Assembly (NCBI GenBank): GCA_035265935.1
Contig: DATFOC010000113.1
Coordinates: forward strand, 1 to 12,818
Length of the DNA: 12,818 bases
Reading direction: 5' to 3'
From: JACDAN01 sp035265935
GTDB taxonomy: Bacteria > Actinomycetota > Thermoleophilia > Gaiellales > Gaiellaceae
The stretch's first letter is position 1; the number at the start of each line of letters is the position of its first letter. Positions 1-5,888 of the stretch are shown here, piece after piece. The position numbers and the translations under genes are program-made. A model generated the notes under the pieces. It worked only from the letters and a program-made list of their open reading frames with translations. It made no database searches and had not been told where the DNA came from.

Positions 1-1
1 G

Positions 2-232
2 AAGGTCGAAGTCGTGGAGACCTACACGTCCGGCAACTTGGCGGTGCTCGTCGTCATCGAGCGACAGCACGGGACGATCGGGGATCTGCCGGAGCAGGAC
101 TGGTCGCTGCGCGTGACGTGGGTCTTCCGGCGCACTGCAGACTCGGACTGGGAGCTCGTGCATCGTCATGCGGACGCGCTGGTACATGCCATCGACCACG
201 AGCGGCTGGGAGCACTCGCGCGCGGTGAGTGA
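2..232 (+). CDS. SnoaL/DUF4440-like (NTF2-fold) protein, C-terminal part
   Basis: The reading frame is open from the first bases of the window and stops with TGA at 230-232, so only about the last 76 residues are present and the start lies upstream. The pattern of two beta strands (GNLAVLVVIERQH, then WSLRVTWVFRR) followed by WELVHRHADALV matches the C-terminal sheet of the SnoaL_3/DUF4440 branch of the NTF2-like superfamily, small cone-shaped proteins that act as isomerases or cyclases or simply bind ligands. The catalytic part is missing, so no reaction can be assigned. It converges on the cupin-TPR gene, with 113 bp between the stops. Family assignment is fairly secure; function is unknown. 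Confidence 0.7.
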   Translation, partial: KVEVVETYTSGNLAVLVVIERQHGTIGDLPEQDWSLRVTWVFRRTADSDWELVHRHADALVHAIDHERLGALARGE

Positions 233-304
233 CTTCTTGCACGCGTATCACCGTCACTGCAGAAGACAGCGAGAGACAGGGCCGAGGCGATATCCCAAGC
301 CGGG

Positions 305-340
305 CAGATCTTGGTCTCAGCTGGTCAAGATCGAGACCGG
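305..340. other. Interleaved inverted repeats between convergent genes (pseudoknot-like)
   Basis: GATCTTG (307-313) is the perfect reverse complement of CAAGATC (326-332). GGTCTC (313-318) is the perfect reverse complement of GAGACC (333-338). The arms alternate (1, 2, 1', 2'), which is H-type pseudoknot topology in RNA. It lies just past the cupin-TPR stop and 73 bp past the SnoaL-like stop, so a shared transcript-end structure is possible. There is no U-tract. Confidence 0.35.
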
Positions 341-345
341 CGCGC

Positions 346-984
346 TCAGCGAAGAGCCTCTTCGAACCGCGGGTCGTCGCGTACAGAGGCGAGATCGTCG
401 TCTCTCCGCGCGTCCTCGCGGAACCGCGGGAACAGCTCGACGGACCGCCGGAGGTGGGCGAACGTGTCCTCGCCGGTTTCGCCCGCGAGCGTTGCGAAGC
501 ACGCGTAGTTGTAGTTCAAGCCCGCGTGGTCCGGCATCTTCTCGAGGGCTCCGCGGACCGCTTGGAGCGCGTCGGCGTAGCGCTGTTCGCCGTAGGCCTC
601 CATGGACTCTGCGTGGAACGGCCACGCCTCACCCCAGTCGATCCCCTGGTACGCCTCGCCGGGTGTTGCGCCGAGGGCAAGGACGGTTCCGTCCCCGGTC
701 GCCTTCCGCCGCGACTCCGGTCCGACGAACACGAATGTTCCTGGGGGCGCGTCGACCGCCTCGCCGTCGACCTCGAAGGTCGCCTTCCCGTCGAGCACGA
801 TGTACAGCTCCTCCTGGCCGGACCCGACCTCGTCGTGCTCGTTGATCAGCGTGCCGTCCTCGCCGGGCGTGTAAGCGTTGATTCCGAATGCGTGGATCCC
901 GAGGTGCTCGCGCACCGGAATATCCCTGCCGCGCCGCTCGATGTCGTCGAGGCGCGCGACTTGCCAGTTCGGCTTATCGTTCAT
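346..984 (-). CDS. Cupin-domain protein with C-terminal TPR-like region
   Basis: 212 aa, soluble, with no signal peptide. Residues about 40-105 form a cupin: a first motif around H50-D51-E52 to E58/E59 and LYIVLDGKATF, then the turn APPGTFVFV. The usual HxH is reduced to H-D-E, and the second-motif histidine after PPGTFVFV is absent, so metal binding is doubtful and a sensing or binding role is as likely as catalysis. Residues about 125-212 look like tetratricopeptide helices (YGEQRYADALQAVRGALEKM; LNYNYACFATLAG) and end in the DDDLASVRDDPRFEEAL pattern common at the end of bacterial TPR units. The ATG at 984 is fixed by an unusually perfect SD 7 nt upstream. It is monocistronic and divergent from the DUF4234 gene. 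The substrate is unknown. Confidence 0.85.
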   Translation of the reverse strand: MNDKPNWQVARLDDIERRGRDIPVREHLGIHAFGINAYTPGEDGTLINEHDEVGSGQEELYIVLDGKATFEVDGEAVDAPPGTFVFVGPESRRKATGDGTVLALGATPGEAYQGIDWGEAWPFHAESMEAYGEQRYADALQAVRGALEKMPDHAGLNYNYACFATLAGETGEDTFAHLRRSVELFPRFREDARRDDDLASVRDDPRFEEALR

Positions 985-986
985 CC

Positions 987-996
987 GATCACCTCC
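987..996 (-). promoter_or_regulatory. Extended perfect Shine-Dalgarno of the cupin-TPR gene
   Basis: Read on the minus strand this is GGAGGTGATC, matching ten bases of the usual bacterial anti-SD (GATCACCTCC) without a mismatch. It decides the ATG at 984. It is much stronger than any other ribosome site in the window and suggests high translation. Confidence 0.85.
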
Positions 997-1062
997 GTAG
1001 CGCGTGTCGGTGCGAAACGTCCATCGTAACCGCCGTCAAGCACATCGCCTGACGACAGGGTG

Positions 1063-1089
1063 CAGCCCCGGGGACGCGGACCCCGGCTG
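1063..1089. other. Bulged hairpin in a divergent intergenic region
   Basis: CAGCC (1063-1067) pairs with GGCTG (1085-1089), and GGGG (1070-1073) pairs with CCCC (1081-1084) around a 7-nt loop; CC at 1068-1069 is bulged. It lies between the divergent cupin-TPR and DUF4234 genes, so it could be 5' UTR structure on the cupin transcript or an operator. It matches no riboswitch class I recognise. The rest of 985-1234 shows no other gene. Confidence 0.35.
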
Positions 1090-1154
1090 AGGTCGCGGGA
1101 CGCCCCATTTCTGGACGCCGAGGGGGCAAGACAAGCAGACACGAGAACTCCTTC

Positions 1155-1160
1155 TACGAT
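1155..1160 (+). promoter_or_regulatory. Possible -10 box for the leader ORF / DUF4234 transcript
   Basis: TACGAT fits the actinobacterial TAnnnT -10 pattern and ends 7 nt before the ATG at 1168, the spacing of a leaderless start. I see no convincing -35 element. Confidence 0.3.
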
Positions 1161-1167
1161 AGGGGTC

Positions 1168-1221
1168 ATGCGCGGCATGACACCGCGTTCCCTGACACCA
1201 TTGCTTCGGCAGTGGGGATAA
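1168..1221 (+). CDS. Possible 17-codon leader peptide upstream of the DUF4234 gene
   Basis: ATG at 1168 opens a 17-codon frame (MRGMTPRSLTPLLRQWG) that ends with TAA at 1219-1221, overlapping the purine-rich SD of the DUF4234 gene. A TACGAT box 7 nt upstream could produce a leaderless transcript starting at this ATG. Ending inside the SD is a classical arrangement for translational coupling. It matters because the downstream gene has no ordinary start codon. It may be a chance ORF; nothing in the peptide is recognisable. Confidence 0.22.
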   Translation: MRGMTPRSLTPLLRQWG

Positions 1222-1234
1222 AGAGAGGTTCGTA

Positions 1235-1657
1235 GTCGCTCGCGAGATCCGCATCCAGGGAACAGACGGCACCGCCAAGATCCGGAGCCTCTGGGCTGTC
1301 GCCCTTCTCCCGATCATCACGATCGGGATCTACTTCTTCTTCTGGTGGTACTTCATCCACCGCGAGCTGCGAGACCTCGGGCGCGCGAAGAACACCAACG
1401 AGTTGGGGGACAGCCCCGGCACATCGCTCCTCGCCGTCACGCTCGGGGCGCTGATCATCGTCCCGGCGCTCGTGTCGATCTACCGCGGCTTCAAGCGGGT
1501 GCAGGCGGCGCAACGGCTGGCTGGCTCGGATCCCATCAACGGTTGGATCGGTCTGATCCTGTTCCTCGTGATCACGCCGGCGTTCTACGCCTACATGCAG
1601 AGCGGGTTGAACGCCGTGTGGGAGCGCCTACACGGCGCGGACGTAGAGCCGAGCTAG
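1235..1657 (+). CDS. DUF4234 family membrane protein (non-canonical GTC start)
   Basis: 140 aa counting from GTC at 1235. An N-terminal stretch (IRIQGTDGTAKIRSLW) leads into three hydrophobic segments at about 19-41, 64-83 and 101-121, with the family hallmarks LRDLGR, SPGTSLLAVTLGA and YMQSGLNAVW. These are typical of DUF4234, small membrane proteins of unknown function. In this frame there is no ATG, GTG or TTG from the upstream stop (1193-1195) to a TTG at 1403, which lies after the first membrane segment and cannot be the true start. The SD AGAGAGG (1222-1228) sits 6 nt before GTC at 1235, exactly where the family normally begins. So either GTC is used or a base (GTG to GTC) is wrong. Its 3' end overlaps the convergent MshEN-like gene by 30 bp. 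Confidence 0.75.
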   Translation, partial: VAREIRIQGTDGTAKIRSLWAVALLPIITIGIYFFFWWYFIHRELRDLGRAKNTNELGDSPGTSLLAVTLGALIIVPALVSIYRGFKRVQAAQRLAGSDPINGWIGLILFLVITPAFYAYMQSGLNAVWERLHGADVEPS

Positions 1658-2287
1658 CTGGGCGAGGATCGCCTCCTCCGGCGAGGCGACGAACTCGGCG
1701 GCGCGGAGCATCGAGCGGGTGCCGGCGATCGCTTCGTCGTCGCTCGGATCAGCCAGGGCGACAACGGGGAGGCCGCGGACGAAGCCGATCGGCAGCGTGC
1801 GAAAGCTTCTGGCGTGGTCGGCGGGGAGGAGTCTCGCGGCCGACGGGTCGACGGACAGGGACGCGATGTCGAGGAAGGGCAGGCCGCGCTGATCCGCGAC
1901 CATCCGGACGACGTCCGCAGGCGCCACCAGGCCCAGCTCGGTCAGGATCTCGCCAAGACGCTTGCCCTGGCTGCGCGCCGTTCTCAGCGCGAGCTCGATC
2001 TCCGCCTCGGCCAGGAGCCCAGCTTCCGCCAGCAGTGCGCCGAGCGGTTCGCGCCGGGCCTCCCGCGCGCGCTGCACGAGCAGCTCGCCCAGGATTCCGT
2101 CCATCCCCGCCGGCTCCGGCGAGACGAGCATCAGCTCCGGCGAGACGTCCCTCCTCGGGGCCGGCAGCGGCGCCACCTCCGGCGACCGAACGACGTCGAG
2201 CCGCGCGCGCAGGCCGGTGCCGAATTCCGGCAGCGAGTAGCTCTCGTCCTCGAGGGCTTCCGCCGCTGTGCTGAGTTGCAGCCGCAT
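1628..2287 (-). CDS. Stand-alone MshEN (GspE N-terminal)-like protein, possible c-di-GMP receptor
   Basis: 219 aa from ATG at 2287, chosen for its SD (GGAGGG, 8 nt upstream) over an ATG 54 nt further upstream. Residues 1-60 are low-complexity linker. Two tandem 24-residue units follow, 81-104 (PLGALLAEAG...) and 110-133 (RLGEILTELG...Q), separated by exactly five residues, as described for the c-di-GMP-binding MshEN domain. The second unit keeps R, LG, G and the final Q; the first has P for R and lacks the final Q. Next comes GLPFLDIASLSVDPSAARLLP (135-155), then LPI and the VVALADPSDDEA strand. In type II secretion and type IV pilus ATPases this module precedes an ATPase core; here the chain ends at 219 with none. 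It is probably a regulatory adaptor. No pilus genes are nearby. Confidence 0.8.
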   Translation of the reverse strand: MRLQLSTAAEALEDESYSLPEFGTGLRARLDVVRSPEVAPLPAPRRDVSPELMLVSPEPAGMDGILGELLVQRAREARREPLGALLAEAGLLAEAEIELALRTARSQGKRLGEILTELGLVAPADVVRMVADQRGLPFLDIASLSVDPSAARLLPADHARSFRTLPIGFVRGLPVVALADPSDDEAIAGTRSMLRAAEFVASPEEAILAQLARLYVRAV

Positions 2288-2298
2288 CGCCAGTCCCT

Positions 2299-2327
2299 CC
2301 GACTGTAGGAGCCCGGCCCCCAGTCGG
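2299..2327 (-). promoter_or_regulatory. 5' UTR hairpin overlapping the SD of the MshEN-like gene
   Basis: On the minus strand CCGACTG (2327-2321) pairs perfectly with CAGTCGG (2305-2299), and an inner GGGGC/GCTCC stem (one G-U pair) closes a CGG loop. The last two G of the outer stem are the first two bases of the SD GGAGGG (2300-2295). Folding would partly hide the ribosome site. It resembles no riboswitch class I can name. Confidence 0.45.
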
Positions 2328-2377
2328 CGTCCCCCTTTCAAGTGACGCGGTTAACCCCGCCTCAACACTCGCTGTCC

Positions 2378-2383
2378 TAGTCT
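2378..2383 (+). promoter_or_regulatory. -10 box of the padR-like gene (leaderless)
   Basis: TAGTCT (TAnnnT) ends 8 nt before the ATG at 2392, and no SD exists between them. This suggests transcription begins at or next to the start codon. Confidence 0.5.
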
Positions 2384-2402
2384 CTAGTCCAATGAGGACT
2401 AG
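2384..2402. promoter_or_regulatory. Inverted repeat across the padR start codon, probable autoregulatory operator
   Basis: CTAGTCC (2384-2390) and GGACTAG (2396-2402) form a perfect 7-bp dyad around a 5-bp centre holding the ATG. A further CTAGTC copy lies at 2377-2382 over the -10 box. A dimer bound here would cover the -10 and the transcription start. It is not the ATGT-N8-ACAT site of PadR itself. Confidence 0.5.
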
Positions 2403-2952
2403 TCGCGCAGTGCGGCCCCGCACCGGGACGCTGACGACGACCGAGTACGCCGTCCTGACGGTTCTCACGGTCGAGACCCCGTGCGTCGCGCTGTCGGGCT
2501 ACGACCTGCTGAAGATCGTCGAGCGGACTACTCGTTACTTCTGGAAGCCGACGAAGAGCCACCTCTACGCCGTCCTGCCAAGGCTGGTCGAGCGAGGGCT
2601 GGCGACGCGGAGGGCGGCGCCCGGTGAGCGTGGCCCCGAGCGCCAGCTCTACCGGGTGACGCCGAAGGGCGAGCGGCTCGCCAGGGAGTGGCTCGAGGAG
2701 CCGGTGCCGGGCGACACCGACCTCTTCCAGCTCAAGGTCTTCTACGGCGGCCTGCAGAGTCGCGCGGCCCTCGTGGCCCACTACCGTCGGCATCTCGAGG
2801 AGCGGGAGGCCGCGCTCGAGGAGCTCCTCGCCATCCCCAACGACCGCCGGGGCCACAACTACTTCCATTCCTTTCTCCTCCGGCTCGGGATCGAGAGCGC
2901 CCGCCTCGACATCCGCTGGGCCGAGGACGTCCTGAAGGAGCTCGAGCAATGA
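2392..2952 (+). CDS. PadR family transcriptional regulator
   Basis: 186 aa. The N-terminal winged helix (about 12-95) starts LTTTEYAVLTVLTVE, continues GYDLLKIVE, then the recognition region KSHLYAVLPRLVERGLATRR and the wing with LYRVTPKGERLAREWL. The C-terminal half (about 110-186) is the helical Vir_act_alpha_C-type dimerisation domain (FQLKVFYGG, LEEREAALEELL, DIRWAEDVLKELE). PadR proteins usually repress themselves and an adjacent gene until a small molecule binds. The stop overlaps the start of the secreted hydrolase gene by ATGA, so the two are cotranscribed and the hydrolase is its likely target. There is no SD, and the start is probably leaderless. The effector is unknown. Confidence 0.93.
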   Translation: MRTSRAVRPRTGTLTTTEYAVLTVLTVETPCVALSGYDLLKIVERTTRYFWKPTKSHLYAVLPRLVERGLATRRAAPGERGPERQLYRVTPKGERLAREWLEEPVPGDTDLFQLKVFYGGLQSRAALVAHYRRHLEEREAALEELLAIPNDRRGHNYFHSFLLRLGIESARLDIRWAEDVLKELEQ

Positions 2953-4370
2953 AGAAACCTGCTGTTGCAATCATCGCCGTCCTCACCTGCGTGGGAGCAG
3001 CCGGCGCCCAGCCGTCCGCAGGGCCGACCGGAAGGTGGGCAGGGTCGATGCAGTTCACGAGGGTGGGCGGCCCGGAGTCGTTCTCGATGTCCCTCGAGCT
3101 CCGGGGCCGGCGCGCCGTCGTCGCGCTCGGGCCGGGCCACGCTTCCCGGACCGAAGTCGCCGCGCGCATCTCGGGCAGCCGCGTGCGGCTGAGCCTCCCA
3201 GGCCGGCCGTGGAGGCTGACGCTGGACGGACGTGTTCGGAAGGGACGTCTCGTCGGGACGGTGCGCCAGGGGCCTGTCCGGGGGCGTTTCCAGCTCAGTC
3301 GACGTCTACCGATCGAAGGCGCGACACTCGGCCTCTACCGGATCGGCACACGGCCGCTCGGGATCGTCCAGGGGTTCGCCCCGCGAGAGAGCATCGACTA
3401 TGAGCAGGACGAGATCCGAGCCCTGTACCAGACCGGTCGCGGTCGGTATGTGGTCGGCGCCGGTCTCAGCACGCGCAACCCGACAGTCGGGACGGCGTCC
3501 TTCTCGTCCAATAATGCCGTCTTTCGCGGCCAGCAGGCGATCCGGGTTCCGCTACGTCAGGAGGAGGTCTGGGTTCGCAGCGGCCGCGCCTACCTCGGTT
3601 GCACGCTGACGATCCCGCCGGGAAGCGGCCGACGACCGGCGCTTGCCTTTGCCCACGGCGCCGGGGAGGCGCCGCGCAGCTTCAACCTAATCCAGTCGAC
3701 GTACCTGAACCATCTCGGCCTTGTCACACTCTCGTGCGACAAGCGCGGGGTGGCGCAGTCGGGCGGCGTCTATCCGGGCGAGTTCCCGGGAGTGCCGGCA
3801 GTCGACCAGTACGCGCGCGACGTCGAGGCGCAAGCCCGGTTCCTTGCCACGCTTCCCGAGGTCGACCGTGCGCGCATCGGAATCGCCGGCGCGAGCCAGG
3901 CGGGCTGGATCATGCCCCTGGCTGCGAGTCGAGAGCCCGCGATCCGCTTCATGATCGGGATCGTCTCGCCGACGCTGACCCAGGGGCAGACCGATCACTG
4001 GGCGAACCTGAACTTCCAGGGCCAGGCGCCGCCGACCCGCACCGACGAGGACATGGAAGCCGAAGTGCGCGCGAGCGCCCCGAGCGGAGTCGACCCGATG
4101 CCCGCGATCAGGGCGATGAGGATTCCGGCGATCTGGGTCTTCGGCGGCAAGGATCGGATCGTGCCGTCCCGGCTCTGCGTCGAGCGGCTAGATCCCGTCG
4201 CGCGCGAGCCGGGCCGGGACTTCACGTACCGCGTCTTCCCCGGCGGGACGCACGGGCTGCTGTTCACGGCGAACGGCCTGATCGACGAACAGGCGCGGTC
4301 GAGCCGGTTCGTCGAGGGTTACTTCGCGACGATCCGCGACTGGCTTGCGGCCAGGGGGTTCACCGGGTAG
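2949..4370 (+). CDS. Secreted alpha/beta hydrolase with N-terminal beta-rich domain
   Basis: 473 aa from ATG at 2949, which overlaps the padR stop and has AAGGAG 8 nt upstream; the frame is open far upstream but that part is a shadow of padR. Residues 1-20 are a signal peptide (MKK, a hydrophobic core, then AGA-QPS). Residues about 25-125 are beta-rich with no motif I can name (GRWAGSMQF, GRLVGTV, GRFQLSR). The hydrolase domain follows: FAHGAGE as oxyanion region, DKRGVAQSGG, GASQAG with nucleophile S316, GGKDRIV with D402 and GGTHGL with H435. This is the full triad of the S33/BAAT-like branch, probably an esterase or acyl hydrolase acting outside the membrane. It is probably controlled by the PadR protein encoded just upstream. 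The substrate is unknown. It converges on the DUF218 gene with an 11-bp overlap. Confidence 0.88.
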   Translation: MKKPAVAIIAVLTCVGAAGAQPSAGPTGRWAGSMQFTRVGGPESFSMSLELRGRRAVVALGPGHASRTEVAARISGSRVRLSLPGRPWRLTLDGRVRKGRLVGTVRQGPVRGRFQLSRRLPIEGATLGLYRIGTRPLGIVQGFAPRESIDYEQDEIRALYQTGRGRYVVGAGLSTRNPTVGTASFSSNNAVFRGQQAIRVPLRQEEVWVRSGRAYLGCTLTIPPGSGRRPALAFAHGAGEAPRSFNLIQSTYLNHLGLVTLSCDKRGVAQSGGVYPGEFPGVPAVDQYARDVEAQARFLATLPEVDRARIGIAGASQAGWIMPLAASREPAIRFMIGIVSPTLTQGQTDHWANLNFQGQAPPTRTDEDMEAEVRASAPSGVDPMPAIRAMRIPAIWVFGGKDRIVPSRLCVERLDPVAREPGRDFTYRVFPGGTHGLLFTANGLIDEQARSSRFVEGYFATIRDWLAARGFTG

Positions 4371-4806
4371 CTCGAGGGAGCTGGAAGGGCAAGAGCGCGA
4401 GACACGCGGCCTCTCGCGCCAGCAACCCGAGCGGCCGCGGGGCGTCGGCTCCCTCGACGTGTAGCCGGATGCCGCTGCCCCGGAGCGCGGCGCGCATCAG
4501 GGCCTCGACGCGGAGCCGGTGCCAGCTCGAGGTCACGACGACGAGCTCGCTCGCGCCGAGCTCGCGGGCCTTGCGAGCCACGTTGGCGGCGTTCTCCGCG
4601 GTCGATCGCGACTCGGCCTCCGGGATCAGCTCCAGCTCTGGGCCCGCCCAAGCGTCCGCCATCAGCTCGGCCTCCGGGAAGCCGGAGAGGATGACGGTGT
4701 CCACGCCGGCAGAGAGCTCATGCGCGCGGGCGAGTCGCGCGGCGCAGATCGCGTGCAGCTCCTCGTCGCCTCGCCGGGAGTACCCGAGAACCGCCAGGAT
4801 CCTCAC
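4360..4806 (-). CDS. YdcF/ElyC/SanA family (DUF218) protein
   Basis: 148 aa, starting at GTG 4806, which overlaps the GT2 stop as GTGA; there is no separate SD, so translation is coupled. DUF218 features in order: LGYS (7-10) in the first strand, ILSGFPEAELMADAW (39-53), the E65-SRSTAEN-72 signature, then VVVTSSWHRLRVEALM (89-104). Members such as SanA and ElyC act in envelope or peptidoglycan-precursor metabolism, but their reaction is not settled. This copy has no membrane anchor and is shorter than the E. coli envelope members. Coupling to a glycosyltransferase of polyprenyl-phosphate type suggests cell-surface glycan work. Family certain, function unknown. Confidence 0.87.
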   Translation of the reverse strand: MRILAVLGYSRRGDEELHAICAARLARAHELSAGVDTVILSGFPEAELMADAWAGPELELIPEAESRSTAENAANVARKARELGASELVVVTSSWHRLRVEALMRAALRGSGIRLHVEGADAPRPLGLLAREAACLALLPFQLPRATR

Positions 4807-5537
4807 CGACGGCGCCGGCGAAGAGCCTCCGCGGTGATCAGCGTGCCCGCCACGGTGAGGACGAGCACGAGCGCCTTCTTGCCCTGGAGCTTCGACTCCC
4901 CGCTCGCGCGTTCCCGCATGTCGACCGGCTGCTCGTCCACGCGGAGGCCCTCGTCGTGGAGGCGGAGGACTGCCTCCACCTCGGGAGCGCCGCTCGTGTA
5001 CGGCTGCGCGAGGATCGGCATCGCCTTCGCGTTCACCGCGTACATACCGCTCGTCGCGTCGTGGAACGGCCGGTCGAGGACGACCTCCATCGACCGGCGC
5101 AGCAGCCCCGTTCCCAGCCGGCGCGCGGGCGAGGTCTTGTACCGCTCCCGGGAGAAGCCGTTTCCGCTGGCAGTCGCGTACCGCGACCCGACCGCCACAT
5201 CGCTCTTCCCTGCGCGCACGACCTCGATCAGCTTCCGCAGCTCCTCGACTGGATGCTGGCCGTCGGCGTCGACGCGGCCGCAGTACTCGTAGCCGTGCTC
5301 CGCGGCGTACCCGTAGCCGGCAGCGATCGCCGCACGCAGCCCGCGGTTCTCGCCGAACGACAGCACCTCGGCGCCCTGCTCACGCGCGATGTGGGGTGTC
5401 CGGTCAGTCGAGCCGTCGTCGACGACCAGAACGTCCGCGTCGGGAAGCTCCCGGCGCAGCTCGTGCAACACCCCGGCGAGGTTCTGCTCCTCGTTCCAGG
5501 CCGGAATGAAGACGAGCGTGTCGTGCTTCTTGGCCAT
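4803..5537 (-). CDS. Family 2 glycosyltransferase (dolichyl-phosphate mannosyltransferase-like)
   Basis: 244 aa. GT-A fold motifs: IPAWNEEQNL (11-20), VVDDGSTDRT (38-47), RVDADGQHP (88-96, with metal-binding D90-A-D92), GSRY (117-120), then a helical C-terminal part with SGMYAVNAKAM and GAPEVEAVL. The tail (KKALVLVLTVAGTLI then RRRRR) is a single hydrophobic stretch that could anchor it to the inner membrane face. Relatives transfer a sugar from a nucleotide donor to polyprenyl phosphate or to a growing surface glycan; donor and acceptor cannot be read here. The start is 9 bp past the rhodanese stop with no SD, but TAGCCT lies 6 nt upstream, so it may have its own leaderless promoter. It is coupled to the DUF218 gene. 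Confidence 0.9.
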   Translation of the reverse strand: MAKKHDTLVFIPAWNEEQNLAGVLHELRRELPDADVLVVDDGSTDRTPHIAREQGAEVLSFGENRGLRAAIAAGYGYAAEHGYEYCGRVDADGQHPVEELRKLIEVVRAGKSDVAVGSRYATASGNGFSRERYKTSPARRLGTGLLRRSMEVVLDRPFHDATSGMYAVNAKAMPILAQPYTSGAPEVEAVLRLHDEGLRVDEQPVDMRERASGESKLQGKKALVLVLTVAGTLITAEALRRRRR

Positions 5538-5543
5538 GGCGAG

Positions 5544-5549
5544 AGGCTA
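5544..5549 (-). promoter_or_regulatory. Possible internal leaderless -10 box for the GT2 gene
   Basis: On the minus strand TAGCCT ends 6 nt before the GT2 ATG (5537) and includes the rhodanese stop codon TAG. No SD lies between. It could give separate expression of GT2-DUF218. Confidence 0.35.
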
Positions 5550-5888
5550 GATCCCGCCGCGCTCGAGGGGAAGCCCGGCTGCCATCCAGTCGGCCTTGCC
5601 ATCGACGTAGTGGCGGACGTTCGTGTAGCCGAGGAAGCGGAGACGTTCGCCGACGAAGACGGAGCTCTCGCACTGGACGTCGATGCAGTAGACGACGATC
5701 TCGGTGTCCAGGTCGGGGACTCGGCGCGGCGCCCGTTCGTCCACCCATTCGAGCGGAAGGTTGATCGCGCCGGGGAGGTGGGAGCGTGCGTAGGACATCG
5801 GGGCTAGCGCGTCGACCAGCACGAAGTCTTCGCCGCTCTCGATCTTTGCGCGGAGCTCGTCGCGGGATATCTGTGGGAGCTCGCTCAC
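5547..5888 (-). CDS. Single-domain rhodanese-like protein
   Basis: 113 aa from GTG at 5888, which overlaps the stop of the ICL/PEPM gene as GTGA. It is one rhodanese domain: ISRDELRAKI, FVLVDALAPMSYARSHLPGA (the substrate-side D and R), then the active-site loop VVYC68-IDVQC73-ESS, GYTNVRHYVDGKADWMAAGLP. C68 is the expected persulfide-forming cysteine. A second cysteine follows five residues later, where simple rhodaneses usually have none, so a disulfide or polysulfide relay is possible. Role: cytoplasmic sulfane-sulfur transfer or sensing, acceptor unknown. It is in one transcription unit with the ICL/PEPM gene upstream and GT2 downstream. Confidence 0.88.
   Translation of the reverse strand: MSELPQISRDELRAKIESGEDFVLVDALAPMSYARSHLPGAINLPLEWVDERAPRRVPDLDTEIVVYCIDVQCESSVFVGERLRFLGYTNVRHYVDGKADWMAAGLPLERGGI

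Noticed and set aside
1345..2274. 309-aa plus-strand frame spanning DUF4234 and the MshEN-like gene
   Set aside because: Arg/Pro-rich without structure, and it crosses two recognisable genes in other frames.
2288..2391. Cyclic-di-GMP (GEMM) riboswitch upstream of the MshEN-like gene
   Set aside because: GGGACGC occurs on the minus strand near a GAAA, but the conserved GEMM core and its two-helix layout are not there; only the SD-linked hairpin is supported.
3599..4837. 412-aa open frame on the plus strand
   Set aside because: It runs inside the secreted hydrolase and across the DUF218 gene on the other strand. The product is Arg/Ser/Ala-rich with no motif, a typical GC-rich shadow.
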